64,000 nucleotides of DNA, from assembly GCF_916618745.1 (NCBI RefSeq), contig NZ_OU745373.1, positions 942,001-1,006,000 on the forward strand, in the 5' to 3' direction. Shown here piece by piece: positions 51,853 through 61,101 of the stretch. The translations under genes and the position numbers were made by a program. The notes below the pieces were generated by a model, which was not told the origin of the DNA, ran no database searches, and saw nothing but the letters and a program-made list of their open reading frames with translations. Every line of letters begins with the position of its first letter. The stretch's first letter is position 1. The DNA is from Cardiobacterium sp. Marseille-Q4385 (lineage in GTDB: Bacteria > Pseudomonadota > Gammaproteobacteria > Cardiobacteriales > Cardiobacteriaceae).

Positions 51853-54687
51853 TTATGGGTCTTCGCGCGCAAGCAGCGGTTTGAGGAATTGGCCGGTGTA
51901 GCTCTTCGGGTTGGCTGCGATTTGTTCCGGTGTGCCGACGGCGATGATTTCCCCGCCGCCGCTGCCGCCTTCCGGACCCAGATCCACGATCCAGTCGGCG
52001 GTTTTGATGACGTCGAGGTTGTGTTCGATGACGACGATGGTGTTGCCGCCGTCGCGCAGGCGGTGCAGCACGTCCAGCAGTTGCCGCACGTCGTGGAAGT
52101 GCAGGCCGGTGGTCGGTTCGTCGAGGATGTAGAGGGTGCGGCCGGTGTCGCGTTTGGAGAGTTCGCGCGCGAGTTTGACCCGCTGCGCTTCGCCGCCGGA
52201 GAGGGTCACGGCGTTTTGCCCGAGGCGGATGTAGCTGAGGCCCACGTCGAGCAGGGTTTGCAGTTTGCGTTGCAGCGCCGGGATGTTTTCGAAGAAGTGC
52301 CAGGCTTCTTCGATGTCCATGTCCAGCACGTCGCTGATGGTTTTACCTTTGTAGGTAATGCCGAGGGTTTCGCGGTTGTAGCGCGCGCCGTGGCAGATGT
52401 CGCAGGCAACGTACACGTCCGGCAGGAAGTGCATTTCGACTTTGATGACGCCGTCGCCCTGGCAGGCTTCGCATCGGCCGCCTTTGACGTTGAAGGAGAA
52501 GCGCCCCGGCGTGTAGCCACGCGCGCGGCTTTCCTGGGTGCCGGCGAAAAGGTCGCGGATGGCGGTGAAGATGCCGGTGTAGGTGGCGGGGTTGGATCGG
52601 GGGGTGCGGCCGATGGGCGACTGGTCGATGTTGATGATTTTGTCGAACTGGTCGAGGCCGGTGATGCGTTCGTAGGGCGCGGGGTCGTCGCCGGCGCGGT
52701 TGAGGTGTTTAGCGGCGGCTTTGGCGAGCGTTTCGTTGACAAGGGTGCTTTTGCCGCTGCCGGAGACGCCCGTCACGCAGGTGAGGAGGCCGAGCGGCAG
52801 TTCGAGGTTGATGTTTTTCAGGTTGTGACCGCTGGCGCCGTAGAGGTGCAGCAGGCGCTTGTTGTCGCGCGGGGTGCGCGTGGCGGGCACGGCGATGGTT
52901 TCGCGGCCGGAGAGGTATTTGCCAGTGAGGGAATCGGGGTGGGCGCTGATTTCGGCGGGGGTGCCCTGCGCGGTGATGGCACCGCCGTGGATGCCGGCAC
53001 CGGGGCCGATGTCCACGACGTAATCGGCGGCACGGATGGCGTCTTCGTCGTGTTCGACGACGATGATGGTATTGCCGAGGTCACGCAGGCGCAGGAGGCT
53101 TTCGAGCAGGCGGGCGTTGTCGCGCTGGTGCAGGCCGATGGAGGGTTCGTCGAGGACGTACATGACGCCAACCAGTCCCGCGCCGATTTGCGAGGCGAGG
53201 CGGATGCGCTGTGCTTCACCGCCGGAGAGGGTTTCGGCGCTGCGGGCGAGGGTGAGGTAGTTGAGGCCGACGTTGTTGAGGAAGCCCAAGCGGTCGCGGA
53301 TTTCTTTGAGGATTTTGGCGGCGATTGCCCCGCGCGCGCCGCTGAGGTTGAGGTTATCCGCCCAGCGCTGTGCGTCGGCGATGGACCAGCGGTTAATGTC
53401 GGGCAGGGTGGTGTCGTCGATGTAAACGTGGCGGGCGGCGCGGTTGAGGCGGGTGCCATGGCAGGCGGGGCATTCGCGGTTGTTGAGGAACTGGCTGATT
53501 TCGTCGCGGACGTTGGCTTTGTCGGTCTCGCGGTAGCGGCGGTTCATGGTGGTAATGATGCCTTCGAAGGTGGCTTCGCGCAGGCGCACCGCACCGCCCG
53601 CGCCGATGCTCGGCATGGGGATTTTGGTGTCGCCGCTGCCGTAGAGGACGAGGTTCTGGATGTGTTCCGGCAGGTCTTCGAAGGCGGTGTTTTCGAGGTC
53701 GAAGTCGTAATGCGCGGCGAGTGCCTGCATTTGCGGGTAGAAGTAGGGGGTGCGGCGGTCCCAGCCTCGCACCGCACCGGCGGCGATGGAGAGGTAGGGG
53801 TGCATGATGACGCGGGCGGGGTCGATGAAGCTGTTCACGCCGAGGCCGTCGCATTCGGGGCAGGCGCCATGCGGGTTGTTGAAGGAGAAGAGGCGCGGTT
53901 CCAGCTCGCTCAGGGCGTAGCCGCAAACGGGGCAGGCGTATTTGGAGGAGAAGGTGTGCGTCGCGCCGCCGTCGTCCATGGCAACCAGCTGGACAATGCC
54001 ATCAGCGAGACTGAGCGCGGTTTCCAGCGATTCGGCGAGGCGCTGCGCGATGCCGTCGCGGTTGACGAAACGGTCAACGACGACGCCGATGTCGTGCTTG
54101 CGTCGCCCGTCAATGGCGGGCAGGGTATCGAGATCGTAGGTTTCGCCGTCAATGCGCGCGCGCACGAAGCCCTGCTGGCGGATGTCCTGCAACAGTTTGC
54201 TGTGTTCGCCCTTCCTGCCCTGCACCAGAGGCGCAACCAGCATCCAGCGGCTTTCCGGCGGGAAGGCGAGGATGCTGTCCACCATCTGGCTCACGGTCTG
54301 CGCGTTCAGCTCGATGCCGTGTTCCGGGCAGCGCGGAATGCCGACGCGGGCGAAGAGCAGGCGCAGGTAGTCGTGGATTTCGGTGATGGTGCCGACGGTG
54401 GAGCGCGGGTTGTGCGAGGTGGATTTTTGCTCGATGGAGATGGCAGGCGAGAGGCCTTCGATGTGATCCACATCGGGCTTGTCCATGATGGAGAGGAACT
54501 GGCGCGCGTAGGCGGAAAGGGATTCGACGTAGCGCCGCTGTCCTTCGGCGTAGATGGTGTCAAAGGCGAGCGAGGATTTGCCGCTGCCGGAAAGACCGGT
54601 GATGACGATAAGCTTGTCGCGCGGCAGGTCGAGGTCGATATTTTTCAGATTGTGGGTGCGCGCGCCGCGTATGGCGATAGTGTCCAT
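51853..54687 (-). CDS. uvrA: UvrABC excision nuclease subunit A
   Basis: 944 residues, full length. Two ABC modules: Walker A GLSGSGKSSL (~31) and GVSGSGKSTL (~640); signatures LSGGEAQRIRLA and LSGGEAQRVKLA; zinc modules CPVCGYALSELEPRLFSFN..CPECDGLG and CEACQGDGVIKVEMHFLPD. It detects bulky DNA lesions with UvrB. No LexA-type operator was evident in the 169 bases before the start. Monocistronic, divergent from the PepSY gene. Confidence 0.97.
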   Translation of the reverse strand: MDTIAIRGARTHNLKNIDLDLPRDKLIVITGLSGSGKSSLAFDTIYAEGQRRYVESLSAYARQFLSIMDKPDVDHIEGLSPAISIEQKSTSHNPRSTVGTITEIHDYLRLLFARVGIPRCPEHGIELNAQTVSQMVDSILAFPPESRWMLVAPLVQGRKGEHSKLLQDIRQQGFVRARIDGETYDLDTLPAIDGRRKHDIGVVVDRFVNRDGIAQRLAESLETALSLADGIVQLVAMDDGGATHTFSSKYACPVCGYALSELEPRLFSFNNPHGACPECDGLGVNSFIDPARVIMHPYLSIAAGAVRGWDRRTPYFYPQMQALAAHYDFDLENTAFEDLPEHIQNLVLYGSGDTKIPMPSIGAGGAVRLREATFEGIITTMNRRYRETDKANVRDEISQFLNNRECPACHGTRLNRAARHVYIDDTTLPDINRWSIADAQRWADNLNLSGARGAIAAKILKEIRDRLGFLNNVGLNYLTLARSAETLSGGEAQRIRLASQIGAGLVGVMYVLDEPSIGLHQRDNARLLESLLRLRDLGNTIIVVEHDEDAIRAADYVVDIGPGAGIHGGAITAQGTPAEISAHPDSLTGKYLSGRETIAVPATRTPRDNKRLLHLYGASGHNLKNINLELPLGLLTCVTGVSGSGKSTLVNETLAKAAAKHLNRAGDDPAPYERITGLDQFDKIINIDQSPIGRTPRSNPATYTGIFTAIRDLFAGTQESRARGYTPGRFSFNVKGGRCEACQGDGVIKVEMHFLPDVYVACDICHGARYNRETLGITYKGKTISDVLDMDIEEAWHFFENIPALQRKLQTLLDVGLSYIRLGQNAVTLSGGEAQRVKLARELSKRDTGRTLYILDEPTTGLHFHDVRQLLDVLHRLRDGGNTIVVIEHNLDVIKTADWIVDLGPEGGSGGGEIIAVGTPEQIAANPKSYTGQFLKPLLAREDP

Positions 54688-54856
54688 GTGAGTTCCGTAT
54701 GGGTGAAAGGAAATATGATAAACCTTGCGCGCAAATGCCGTTACATAGCCGACACACAGCCGTATGCGTACGCTAATTTTCCCCTAACACAGGCCCGCCA
54801 TAATGCGCAGCGTCGGCACCGCCCGACGACTCTTTTAAATCATTAAGGAGCCTTAT

Positions 54857-55162
54857 ATGAACCCCCTTCTCTTCGCAGGCAGCATTATCGCCGCTACTTT
54901 CGCCTTCGCCTCTGCCCCTGCTCTCGCCGATGATGATGACGCCTACTACGCCCGGCACCGCAAGCAGTTCATCACACACGAACGCGCCGCGCAGATTGCC
55001 CGGCAGGCCGTGAAAGGCGGACGTGTCACCAGCGTGGAATTTGATCACGAAGCCCGCGACGACCATTTCGATGTGGATGTGCGTACCGCCGATGGCCGCG
55101 AGTACGACGTAAAAATCGACGCACGCAGCGGCAAAGTGCGTTACGTCAAGCGGGACGATTAA
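54857..55162 (+). CDS. Secreted PepSY-domain protein
   Basis: 101 residues. Signal peptide (ALA-DD) then a single PepSY domain: FITHERAAQIARQAVKGGRVTSVEFDHE.. followed by VDVRTADGREYDVKIDARSGKV. PepSY proteins of this size are periplasmic and often lie beside two-component or peptidase genes; none is adjacent here. AAGGAG precedes the ATG. Followed by a terminator. Confidence 0.9.
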   Translation: MNPLLFAGSIIAATFAFASAPALADDDDAYYARHRKQFITHERAAQIARQAVKGGRVTSVEFDHEARDDHFDVDVRTADGREYDVKIDARSGKVRYVKRDD

Positions 55163-55178
55163 ATCCGCCGCCTATTCC

Positions 55179-55205
55179 AACAGCGCCACCCCGGCGCTGT
55201 TTTTT
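55179..55205 (+). terminator. Intrinsic terminator after the PepSY gene
   Basis: AACAGCGCC/GGCGCTGTT stem, short loop, then six T. Confidence 0.88.
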
Positions 55206-55206
55206 A

Positions 55207-55450
55207 CGCCACTTGACGGGCGTAGGGCTGGCTTCAGCCCGCCGGGCAGGCATCGCCTGCTTTTTTGCATTTCGGGTAAACGCGGCCGCCAAGCGGGGTG
55301 AACTACGCACTTTTGCTTTTGAGACGTTGCAGGCAACGTCTCTACGAACCCCAGTATTTACGCCGCTTGGCGGTCCCAGTAATGACGCCGCTTGGTGGCC
55401 CCGGTAACCACGCCGTTTGGTGGCAGGATGGGATACGCGGCAGGGTGGGA
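55207..55450. repeat. Repeat cluster between PepSY and J-domain genes
   Basis: A GGCTTCAGCC segment, an AAGCGG fragment (~55291), a perfect GAGACGTTGC palindrome (55321-55342), and three reversed AAGCGG copies in a row (~55349-55370, ~55376-55397, ~55403-55424) at a period near 27 bases. No gene. Confidence 0.75.
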
Positions 55451-55485
55451 TAAGATGACGCCCCTGTTTACTACCCGCTCCCGCT

Positions 55486-58254
55486 ATGAATTGCTGGCAA
55501 ACCCTCGGCATCGCGCCGACCGGCGACGAAGCCGCCATCAAGACCGCCTACGCGGCACTCATCCGCCAACACCGTCCTGACCGTGATCCGGCAGGCTTCC
55601 GCCGCGTCCGCGCCGCTTACGAAGAAGCCCTGCGCCTGCGCCACCACTACGAAAACCGCCGCGACGAACCCCGCCGCCCCACGGGCTGGATGCCGGGCAA
55701 GCCGCCTGCTAGCGTCGCGGACAGTCGTGATAACAGCGTCAGCCCGCATGATCCCAGCCAGCCCTACCCGCTCGCTGAACCCGCCGCGCACAACTACCGC
55801 GATACCCCGCCCGCTGCCCCGGAACAACCTTACCCGCTCAGTGAGCCCGCCGCGCATGACTATCAGGACGGCAGCGCCCAGCCCACCTTTACCCCTTTCG
55901 AAGCCACCGTCCTCTTGCAGCAACTGCAACAGGCATGGCAGGGGCAGGACGACGCGCAACTGCTTGCCATCTTGCAAAGTCAGGCTGTCGAACCGGCACT
56001 CAGCAGCATCGACTTCCGCATCGACTATATTGCTGCTCTCAGTACCTTTTTCTACACGCACCGCGATCATCCTCTCAGCTACTTCTGGGCGCATGGACAA
56101 TATCAACTTGGCCGTAACGACAGTTACGAACAGCAGCTTGCCGATTACTTGGAAGATTGCGAGATGGACTGGTGGAACAGCAATTCCGATGCCGATCTCT
56201 GCCGCCTCCTGCAACAACAGGCGGCAGAAGCGGCCCATGACATCATCGCCATCCATACCGCATGGCGCAGCCGCATGGCTGAATTTCTGCACAATAGTCT
56301 GACCTGCCCGCACAGTTACTACTGGGCAAGAGCCCGCTACCCTGAGGCTTTGCCTGAGCCTATCCCGCCTGTCTATAAAGATTACCCTGACGAACGCATT
56401 ACTGAATTTGCCCGCGCCCTGACAGAAACAACGGATGATGACTCGCTGATAGCTCTGCTCGAAAATCAAGCCGCCGATCCTATTCTTGCCTATCCGCCTG
56501 CACGCCGTGACTACCTCACAAAACTTGTCATCCTTCGTAACGATTGGCACAACCGCCCCTCCGCGAACCACTGGCTGGAAACACACTACACCCTGCCCAA
56601 CCTCAGCTTCGCTGACAAACAGCGCATCTATCTCAAATTGCTAATTGCCGACTGGCAGGATGCAGACGATGCCGAGCTACTTGACATCCTGCAAGCGCAA
56701 GCCTGCCGTCCAAGCCTTGAACACATTGATCTGCGCGGCGACTATGCCGCCGCCCTGCAGGCCCACCTCATGCAGCGACACCTGCCGCAAAGCACCCTGT
56801 GGGCGGATACCCATTACCAGCTTGGCCGCCACGACCCCGCCTGGCAGCAGCAGCGGCAGCTCGCATACATTGCCGAGGGCGACCATGCCTCCTTCATCGC
56901 CAGCCTTGATGACGCCTACCCCAACCTTGCCGCTTGGCTGGAAAAAACACCGCTGCGCCGCTACGCATCACTGTGGCGCGACTGGGCGGCAACGCGCATC
57001 CACCCCGCCTGCCGTGATTGGCAACGCCTGCGTACTGCTCTTGCCACCAGCATTCTCGCCATTCCCACTTACCGCTCGACGTGGCACAGAATCCGTCCCG
57101 TCCTCTTTGCCGCCGTCCTCATCCTTATCTTCCTTATCAGTAGTGCCGACATAGAAACTGTTGCCCCGCAAGAAGCCTTGCGCAGCATCATGATGCCAGT
57201 CTGCCTCTGTGTCTGTATCGTATTTGCACGGCTCACCTGGCCAAACAGGCCCATTACCTGCGATCCTGATCGCGTCCTCTTCAATGCCTGCCCGCCCTTG
57301 CGTATCCTACATGATCACTGTCGCCTCTTTCCCCAGGCGAGCTATTGGTTCGCTACAGATACTGTTATCGGCGTCATCATGTACCGCAGTGCCAACCAAT
57401 TACTGCCATCATTCATGCCGCAACATCTCGTCTATACTCTCGGCACACTGTGGCTGATTGGCCGCATCGCGCAAACCCTGTGGCAATATAAACGCGCATT
57501 TGCCGCTGGCTGGCGTGCCATCTCCATCGAAGCCGACGGCAAAGAAATCTACTACATCCCCACCATAATCTGCCTGATCACCCTTTATACCAGCAACCCT
57601 CTGGTTCCGTGGCTACACAGCCTAGGGCTCAGTGCAGAGGCGGAAATGCCCGGCACCCGTACCCTCCGCATCATCACTCTCACCCTGGTAGCCATCATCT
57701 ACCTCATTTACCTGTTGCGCATTCCGCTGGAAGAAAGCGCATTGCGCCGCGCCCTGTTCGATAACGGCTGCCTTGCCGTCCTCATCAGCTTGACCTTCGC
57801 CGCCTGCTACAACGAATCCGTTGCTTACATCATTGCGCTTGTCATGGGTCCCGTGACCGCACTGACCACCACCTACTACTATCGCGCATCACAACTTGCA
57901 GAAGACATCACCCAACTATTTGCACACCTTGCCACGGCCATTTTCTACCCGCTGTACGCGTCTGCCTGGTACTTCCCCCTGAGCACACAAATACCGCATA
58001 ACGCGGCGCTGCTCACCGCACTCTTTCTTGCAGGTCTGACCCTCTACTACTGCCATCCCAGTGTCCTCTTCATCAAGGCCATCCTGCCCAATATCCTCTA
58101 CTACCTCACCCGCACCTTGCTCTACCTCTTCACCGCCCAGGCGGCCATGCTCATCGCCGTGGTGCTCTTGGGTATCACGGGCAGTGCCATTCCTGCTGCC
58201 GCTTTTCTTGCCCTCATCGTCCTGCACATACTGGCTTCATGGAAAGCCGCATAA
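55486..58254 (+). CDS. Large membrane protein with a J-domain-like N-terminus
   Basis: 922 residues. Residues 1-65 (NCWQTLGIAPTGDEAAIKTAYAALIRQHRPDRDPAGFRRVRAAYEEAL) have the helices of a J domain, but the HPD tripeptide is HRPD (H29-D32). Two similar, Pro/Glu-rich segments QPYPLAEPAAHNY and QPYPLSEPAAHDY follow. Residues ~145-500 contain about three ~110-residue helical repeats (LLAILQSQAVEPALSSIDFR, LIALLENQAADPILAYP, LLDILQAQACRPSLEHIDLR). From ~545 there are eight or more TM helices. Possibly an Hsp70-linked membrane factor; function unknown. Overlaps no neighbour; recG lies 144 bases downstream. Confidence 0.65.
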   Translation: MNCWQTLGIAPTGDEAAIKTAYAALIRQHRPDRDPAGFRRVRAAYEEALRLRHHYENRRDEPRRPTGWMPGKPPASVADSRDNSVSPHDPSQPYPLAEPAAHNYRDTPPAAPEQPYPLSEPAAHDYQDGSAQPTFTPFEATVLLQQLQQAWQGQDDAQLLAILQSQAVEPALSSIDFRIDYIAALSTFFYTHRDHPLSYFWAHGQYQLGRNDSYEQQLADYLEDCEMDWWNSNSDADLCRLLQQQAAEAAHDIIAIHTAWRSRMAEFLHNSLTCPHSYYWARARYPEALPEPIPPVYKDYPDERITEFARALTETTDDDSLIALLENQAADPILAYPPARRDYLTKLVILRNDWHNRPSANHWLETHYTLPNLSFADKQRIYLKLLIADWQDADDAELLDILQAQACRPSLEHIDLRGDYAAALQAHLMQRHLPQSTLWADTHYQLGRHDPAWQQQRQLAYIAEGDHASFIASLDDAYPNLAAWLEKTPLRRYASLWRDWAATRIHPACRDWQRLRTALATSILAIPTYRSTWHRIRPVLFAAVLILIFLISSADIETVAPQEALRSIMMPVCLCVCIVFARLTWPNRPITCDPDRVLFNACPPLRILHDHCRLFPQASYWFATDTVIGVIMYRSANQLLPSFMPQHLVYTLGTLWLIGRIAQTLWQYKRAFAAGWRAISIEADGKEIYYIPTIICLITLYTSNPLVPWLHSLGLSAEAEMPGTRTLRIITLTLVAIIYLIYLLRIPLEESALRRALFDNGCLAVLISLTFAACYNESVAYIIALVMGPVTALTTTYYYRASQLAEDITQLFAHLATAIFYPLYASAWYFPLSTQIPHNAALLTALFLAGLTLYYCHPSVLFIKAILPNILYYLTRTLLYLFTAQAAMLIAVVLLGITGSAIPAAAFLALIVLHILASWKAA

Positions 58255-58312
58255 GCCGCGCCCCTTCCCAAACATGCCACAATATTCAGCCGCTCCATAT
58301 CTTCCCCGCATC

Positions 58313-58402
58313 ATGCCCATCCACATCCTCGCCCAATTCATCACCGCCCGGTGGCACCACGACAAATGGCAATACCAGCCCTTCTGGGGCCACACCCCAT
58401 GA
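58313..58402 (+). CDS. Candidate 29-residue leader peptide overlapping recG
   Basis: MPIHILAQFITARW.. ends HTP with TGA overlapping the recG ATG (ATGA). The overlap suggests translational coupling, but there is no strong ribosome binding site and no homologue I know. It could be fortuitous. Confidence 0.3.
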   Translation: MPIHILAQFITARWHHDKWQYQPFWGHTP

Positions 58403-60459
58403 CCGACCTCGCCCTCACCCTGCCCGCCGCGCTCAACATCAGCGAAAAAACCGCCGAACTCTTCGCCCGCGCCGGTATCACCACCCTGCGCGAACTCATC
58501 CTGCACCTGCCGCTGCGTTACGAAGACCGCTCGCACCTCACCCCCATTGCCGCCCTGCGCGACGGCGCGACCGTGCAAATCTGCGGCGAAATCGTCCACG
58601 CCGACCTCATCCAGCGCCAGCGGCGCATCCTCACCGTCACCGTACGCGACGAAGCGGGCGACCTGTGCAAACTGCTCTACTTCAACTACTACCCCAGCCA
58701 GCAAAAAGCCTTCGTCCCCGGGCGGCGCGGCCTCTACTACGGCAAAGCCTGCTGGACGCCACGCGGCTACCAGATCCACCATCCGGAAATCACCTGGCTC
58801 GAAGCCGGACAAATCCCGCAACTCGCCGAACACCTCTACCCCGTCTATCCCACCGTCAAAGGCCTCGGCCAAGCGCGCTGGCAGGGCATCATCAAAAAAG
58901 CGCTCGACCTCATCCTGCCCACCCTGCCTGAGGTCGACCCGCTCACCGCTGCCGGCTACCTCCCGCTGCCCGCCGCGCTCACCGCCCTGCACCGCCCGCC
59001 GGACAACAGCAGCCCGGACGCCCTGCTCGACCGCAGCCACCCCGCGCGCCGTCGCCTCATCCTCGAAGAACTCTGCGCACACCAACTCGCCATCCAGAAC
59101 GCCCGTGCCCGCGTGCGCAGCCAGCGCGCCCTCGCCCTGCCTGCCGATGCCCCGCTCCTGCGCGACTTCCGCGCCGCCCTGCCCTACACCCTCACTCACG
59201 CACAAGAACGCGTCTGCGCCGAAATCGCCGCTGATCTCGCGCAAGCGACACCGATGATGCGCCTCGTGCAGGGCGATGTCGGCTCCGGCAAAACCATCGT
59301 CGCCCTCGCCGCCTGCCTGCAAGCCATCGCCGCCGGCAGCCAGGCCGTATTGATGGTGCCGACCGAACTGCTCGCCGAACAGCACGCCGCCAACATCCGC
59401 CACCTGCTCGCCAGACTCCCCGTCACCCTCACCACGCTCACCAGCAAAATGGCAGGCGCAGAAAAACGCGCCGCCCTCGCCGCCATCGCCGACGGCAGTG
59501 CCCAACTCATCATCGGCACCCACGCCGTCTTCCAGGAACACGTCGCCTACGCCCGCCTCGCCCTCGTCGTCATCGACGAACAACACCGCTTCGGCGTGCA
59601 CCAGCGCCTGCAACTGCAAGAAAAAACCGCCGACTACGCCGCGCATCAGCTCGTCCTGACCGCCACCCCCATCCCGCGCACCCTCGCCATGAGCCTCTAC
59701 GGCGAACTCGACCTGTCCATCATCGACACCCTGCCCGCCGGCCGCCGCCCCATCCAGACCAACGTCGTCGCGAACCACAAACGCGATGCCGTCATCGAAC
59801 GCGTCGGTGCCAACTGCCGCAGTGGCCGCCAAGCCTACTGGGTCTGCCCGCTCATCGAAGAATCCGACGCGCTCGAATGCGAAAACGCAGAAGCGACCGC
59901 CAAACAACTGCAAACCCTGCTACCCGACATCCGGGTCGCCCTCATCCACGGCAAAATGGCGAACGACGAACGGCAGGCGGCAATGGCAGCCTTCATCGCG
60001 GGCGAAGCCCAACTGCTGGTCGCCACCACCGTCATCGAAGTTGGCGTGGACGTGGCGAACGCCACCCTGATGATCATCGAAAACGCCGAACGCTTCGGCC
60101 TCGCACAACTGCACCAACTGCGCGGCCGGGTCGGACGCGGCAGCGAACAATCCTACTGCCTGCTCATGTACCAGCCGCCGCTGGGCGACACCGCGCAACG
60201 CCGCCTGCGCATCATGCGCGAAACTACCGACGGCTTCCGCATCGCCGAAGAAGACCTTGCCATACGCGGCGCGGGCGAACTGCTCGGCACACGACAGACC
60301 GGCGAAGCCATGTTCCGCGTCGCCAAACTGCCGCTGGACGCCGACCTTCTCGGCGAAACCGAACGCCTCACCCGCGATTTCCGCGCCCATCACCCGGACT
60401 GGTGCCAGACCCTGCTTGATCGCTGGACGGCCTCCCGCGAACGCTACCTCAACGCCTGA
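58399..60459 (+). CDS. recG: ATP-dependent DNA helicase RecG
   Basis: 686 residues from ATG at 58399. Wedge/OB domain (~1-170) with LILHLPLRYEDR; helicase motifs: I GDVGSGKTIVA, II DEQHRFGV, III TATPIPRTLA, IV-VI LIHGKM, ATTVIEVGVDVANA, HQLRGRVGRG; C-terminal RTGEAMFRVAKLP. RecG remodels stalled forks and branched DNA. An ORF extension upstream lacks family similarity, so the internal ATG was chosen. Confidence 0.96.
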   Translation: MTDLALTLPAALNISEKTAELFARAGITTLRELILHLPLRYEDRSHLTPIAALRDGATVQICGEIVHADLIQRQRRILTVTVRDEAGDLCKLLYFNYYPSQQKAFVPGRRGLYYGKACWTPRGYQIHHPEITWLEAGQIPQLAEHLYPVYPTVKGLGQARWQGIIKKALDLILPTLPEVDPLTAAGYLPLPAALTALHRPPDNSSPDALLDRSHPARRRLILEELCAHQLAIQNARARVRSQRALALPADAPLLRDFRAALPYTLTHAQERVCAEIAADLAQATPMMRLVQGDVGSGKTIVALAACLQAIAAGSQAVLMVPTELLAEQHAANIRHLLARLPVTLTTLTSKMAGAEKRAALAAIADGSAQLIIGTHAVFQEHVAYARLALVVIDEQHRFGVHQRLQLQEKTADYAAHQLVLTATPIPRTLAMSLYGELDLSIIDTLPAGRRPIQTNVVANHKRDAVIERVGANCRSGRQAYWVCPLIEESDALECENAEATAKQLQTLLPDIRVALIHGKMANDERQAAMAAFIAGEAQLLVATTVIEVGVDVANATLMIIENAERFGLAQLHQLRGRVGRGSEQSYCLLMYQPPLGDTAQRRLRIMRETTDGFRIAEEDLAIRGAGELLGTRQTGEAMFRVAKLPLDADLLGETERLTRDFRAHHPDWCQTLLDRWTASRERYLNA

Positions 60460-60479
60460 ATAGCCCCTCCCCTACCGAT

Positions 60480-61030
60480 ACGCGCCCGCTTGGCAAAAAA
60501 TCAGCGTACATCCCGTTTAGCAACTGCCCACAAACCGGAAAGCGACACCAACACGCACCTCGCCCAGTGAGAAAAGCTCGGGAAGAGGTTAGACAAAACC
60601 CAGCGCTTGTCTCGCTTAACGGCCACCACGAACCTAGAATTTATCCCGCTTGACGGGGCATCCTCCCCTTCTCCAAGCTCTGGTTTGATCTCGCTTGACC
60701 CTGGTCAGGGAGCCCGCATTTACCCCGCTTGTCAGCTACCTGAAACGTAGGGCGGACTTTAGCCCACCAAGCGGCATACCTCGTGCGTCACCTGACCAAC
60801 CGCCGCTAACGCAGTGTTTATTCCGCTTGGCGCATCTCCTCAAATAAATTGCATGACAGCCTCCCTCCCCTACCTTTGACAAGAAAGGGCTGCAGCATTT
60901 CATCTGCAAGACGCATGTATTCAACAAACCCAGCATTTATCCTGCTCGCGGCTACCTCAACCCCAAGATGAGCTTCAGTTCGCCAAACAGGTACAAGACC
61001 CAGCATTTACTCTGCTCGGTACTATTATCC
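60480..61030. repeat. Degenerate array of AAGCGG elements, no gene
   Basis: About ten decayed, mostly reversed copies spaced 40-100 bases (e.g. AGAATTTATCCCGCTTGACGG near 60639, GCATTTACCCCGCTTG near 60716, GTGTTTATTCCGCTTGGCG near 60814, CATTTATCCTGCTCG near 60933, CATTTACTCTGCTCGG near 61003), plus a GTAGGGCGGACTTTAGCCC segment near 60746. The drift suggests an old expansion. Confidence 0.65.
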
Positions 61031-61101
61031 CCCTTACGTCTACAGTCACCTCCCCCTCACGAATCTCATTCTGAAAGGATGAAATAGGCGCGCTACGCCG
61101 T

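Noticed and set aside
51829..54846. 1,005-codon plus-strand open frame opposite uvrA
   Set aside because: It is the antisense shadow of a well-conserved gene in GC-rich DNA; composition is low-complexity (Val/Gly/Asp) with no domain.
54688..54856. LexA (SOS) box before uvrA
   Set aside because: A CTGTGTGT-like stretch near 54755 lacks the matching ACAG half at the right spacing.
7931..61030. AAGCGG core read as a Pasteurellaceae-type DNA uptake sequence
   Set aside because: The shared part is only 6-7 bases, the rest of the element is longer and different, and copies are almost all intergenic.
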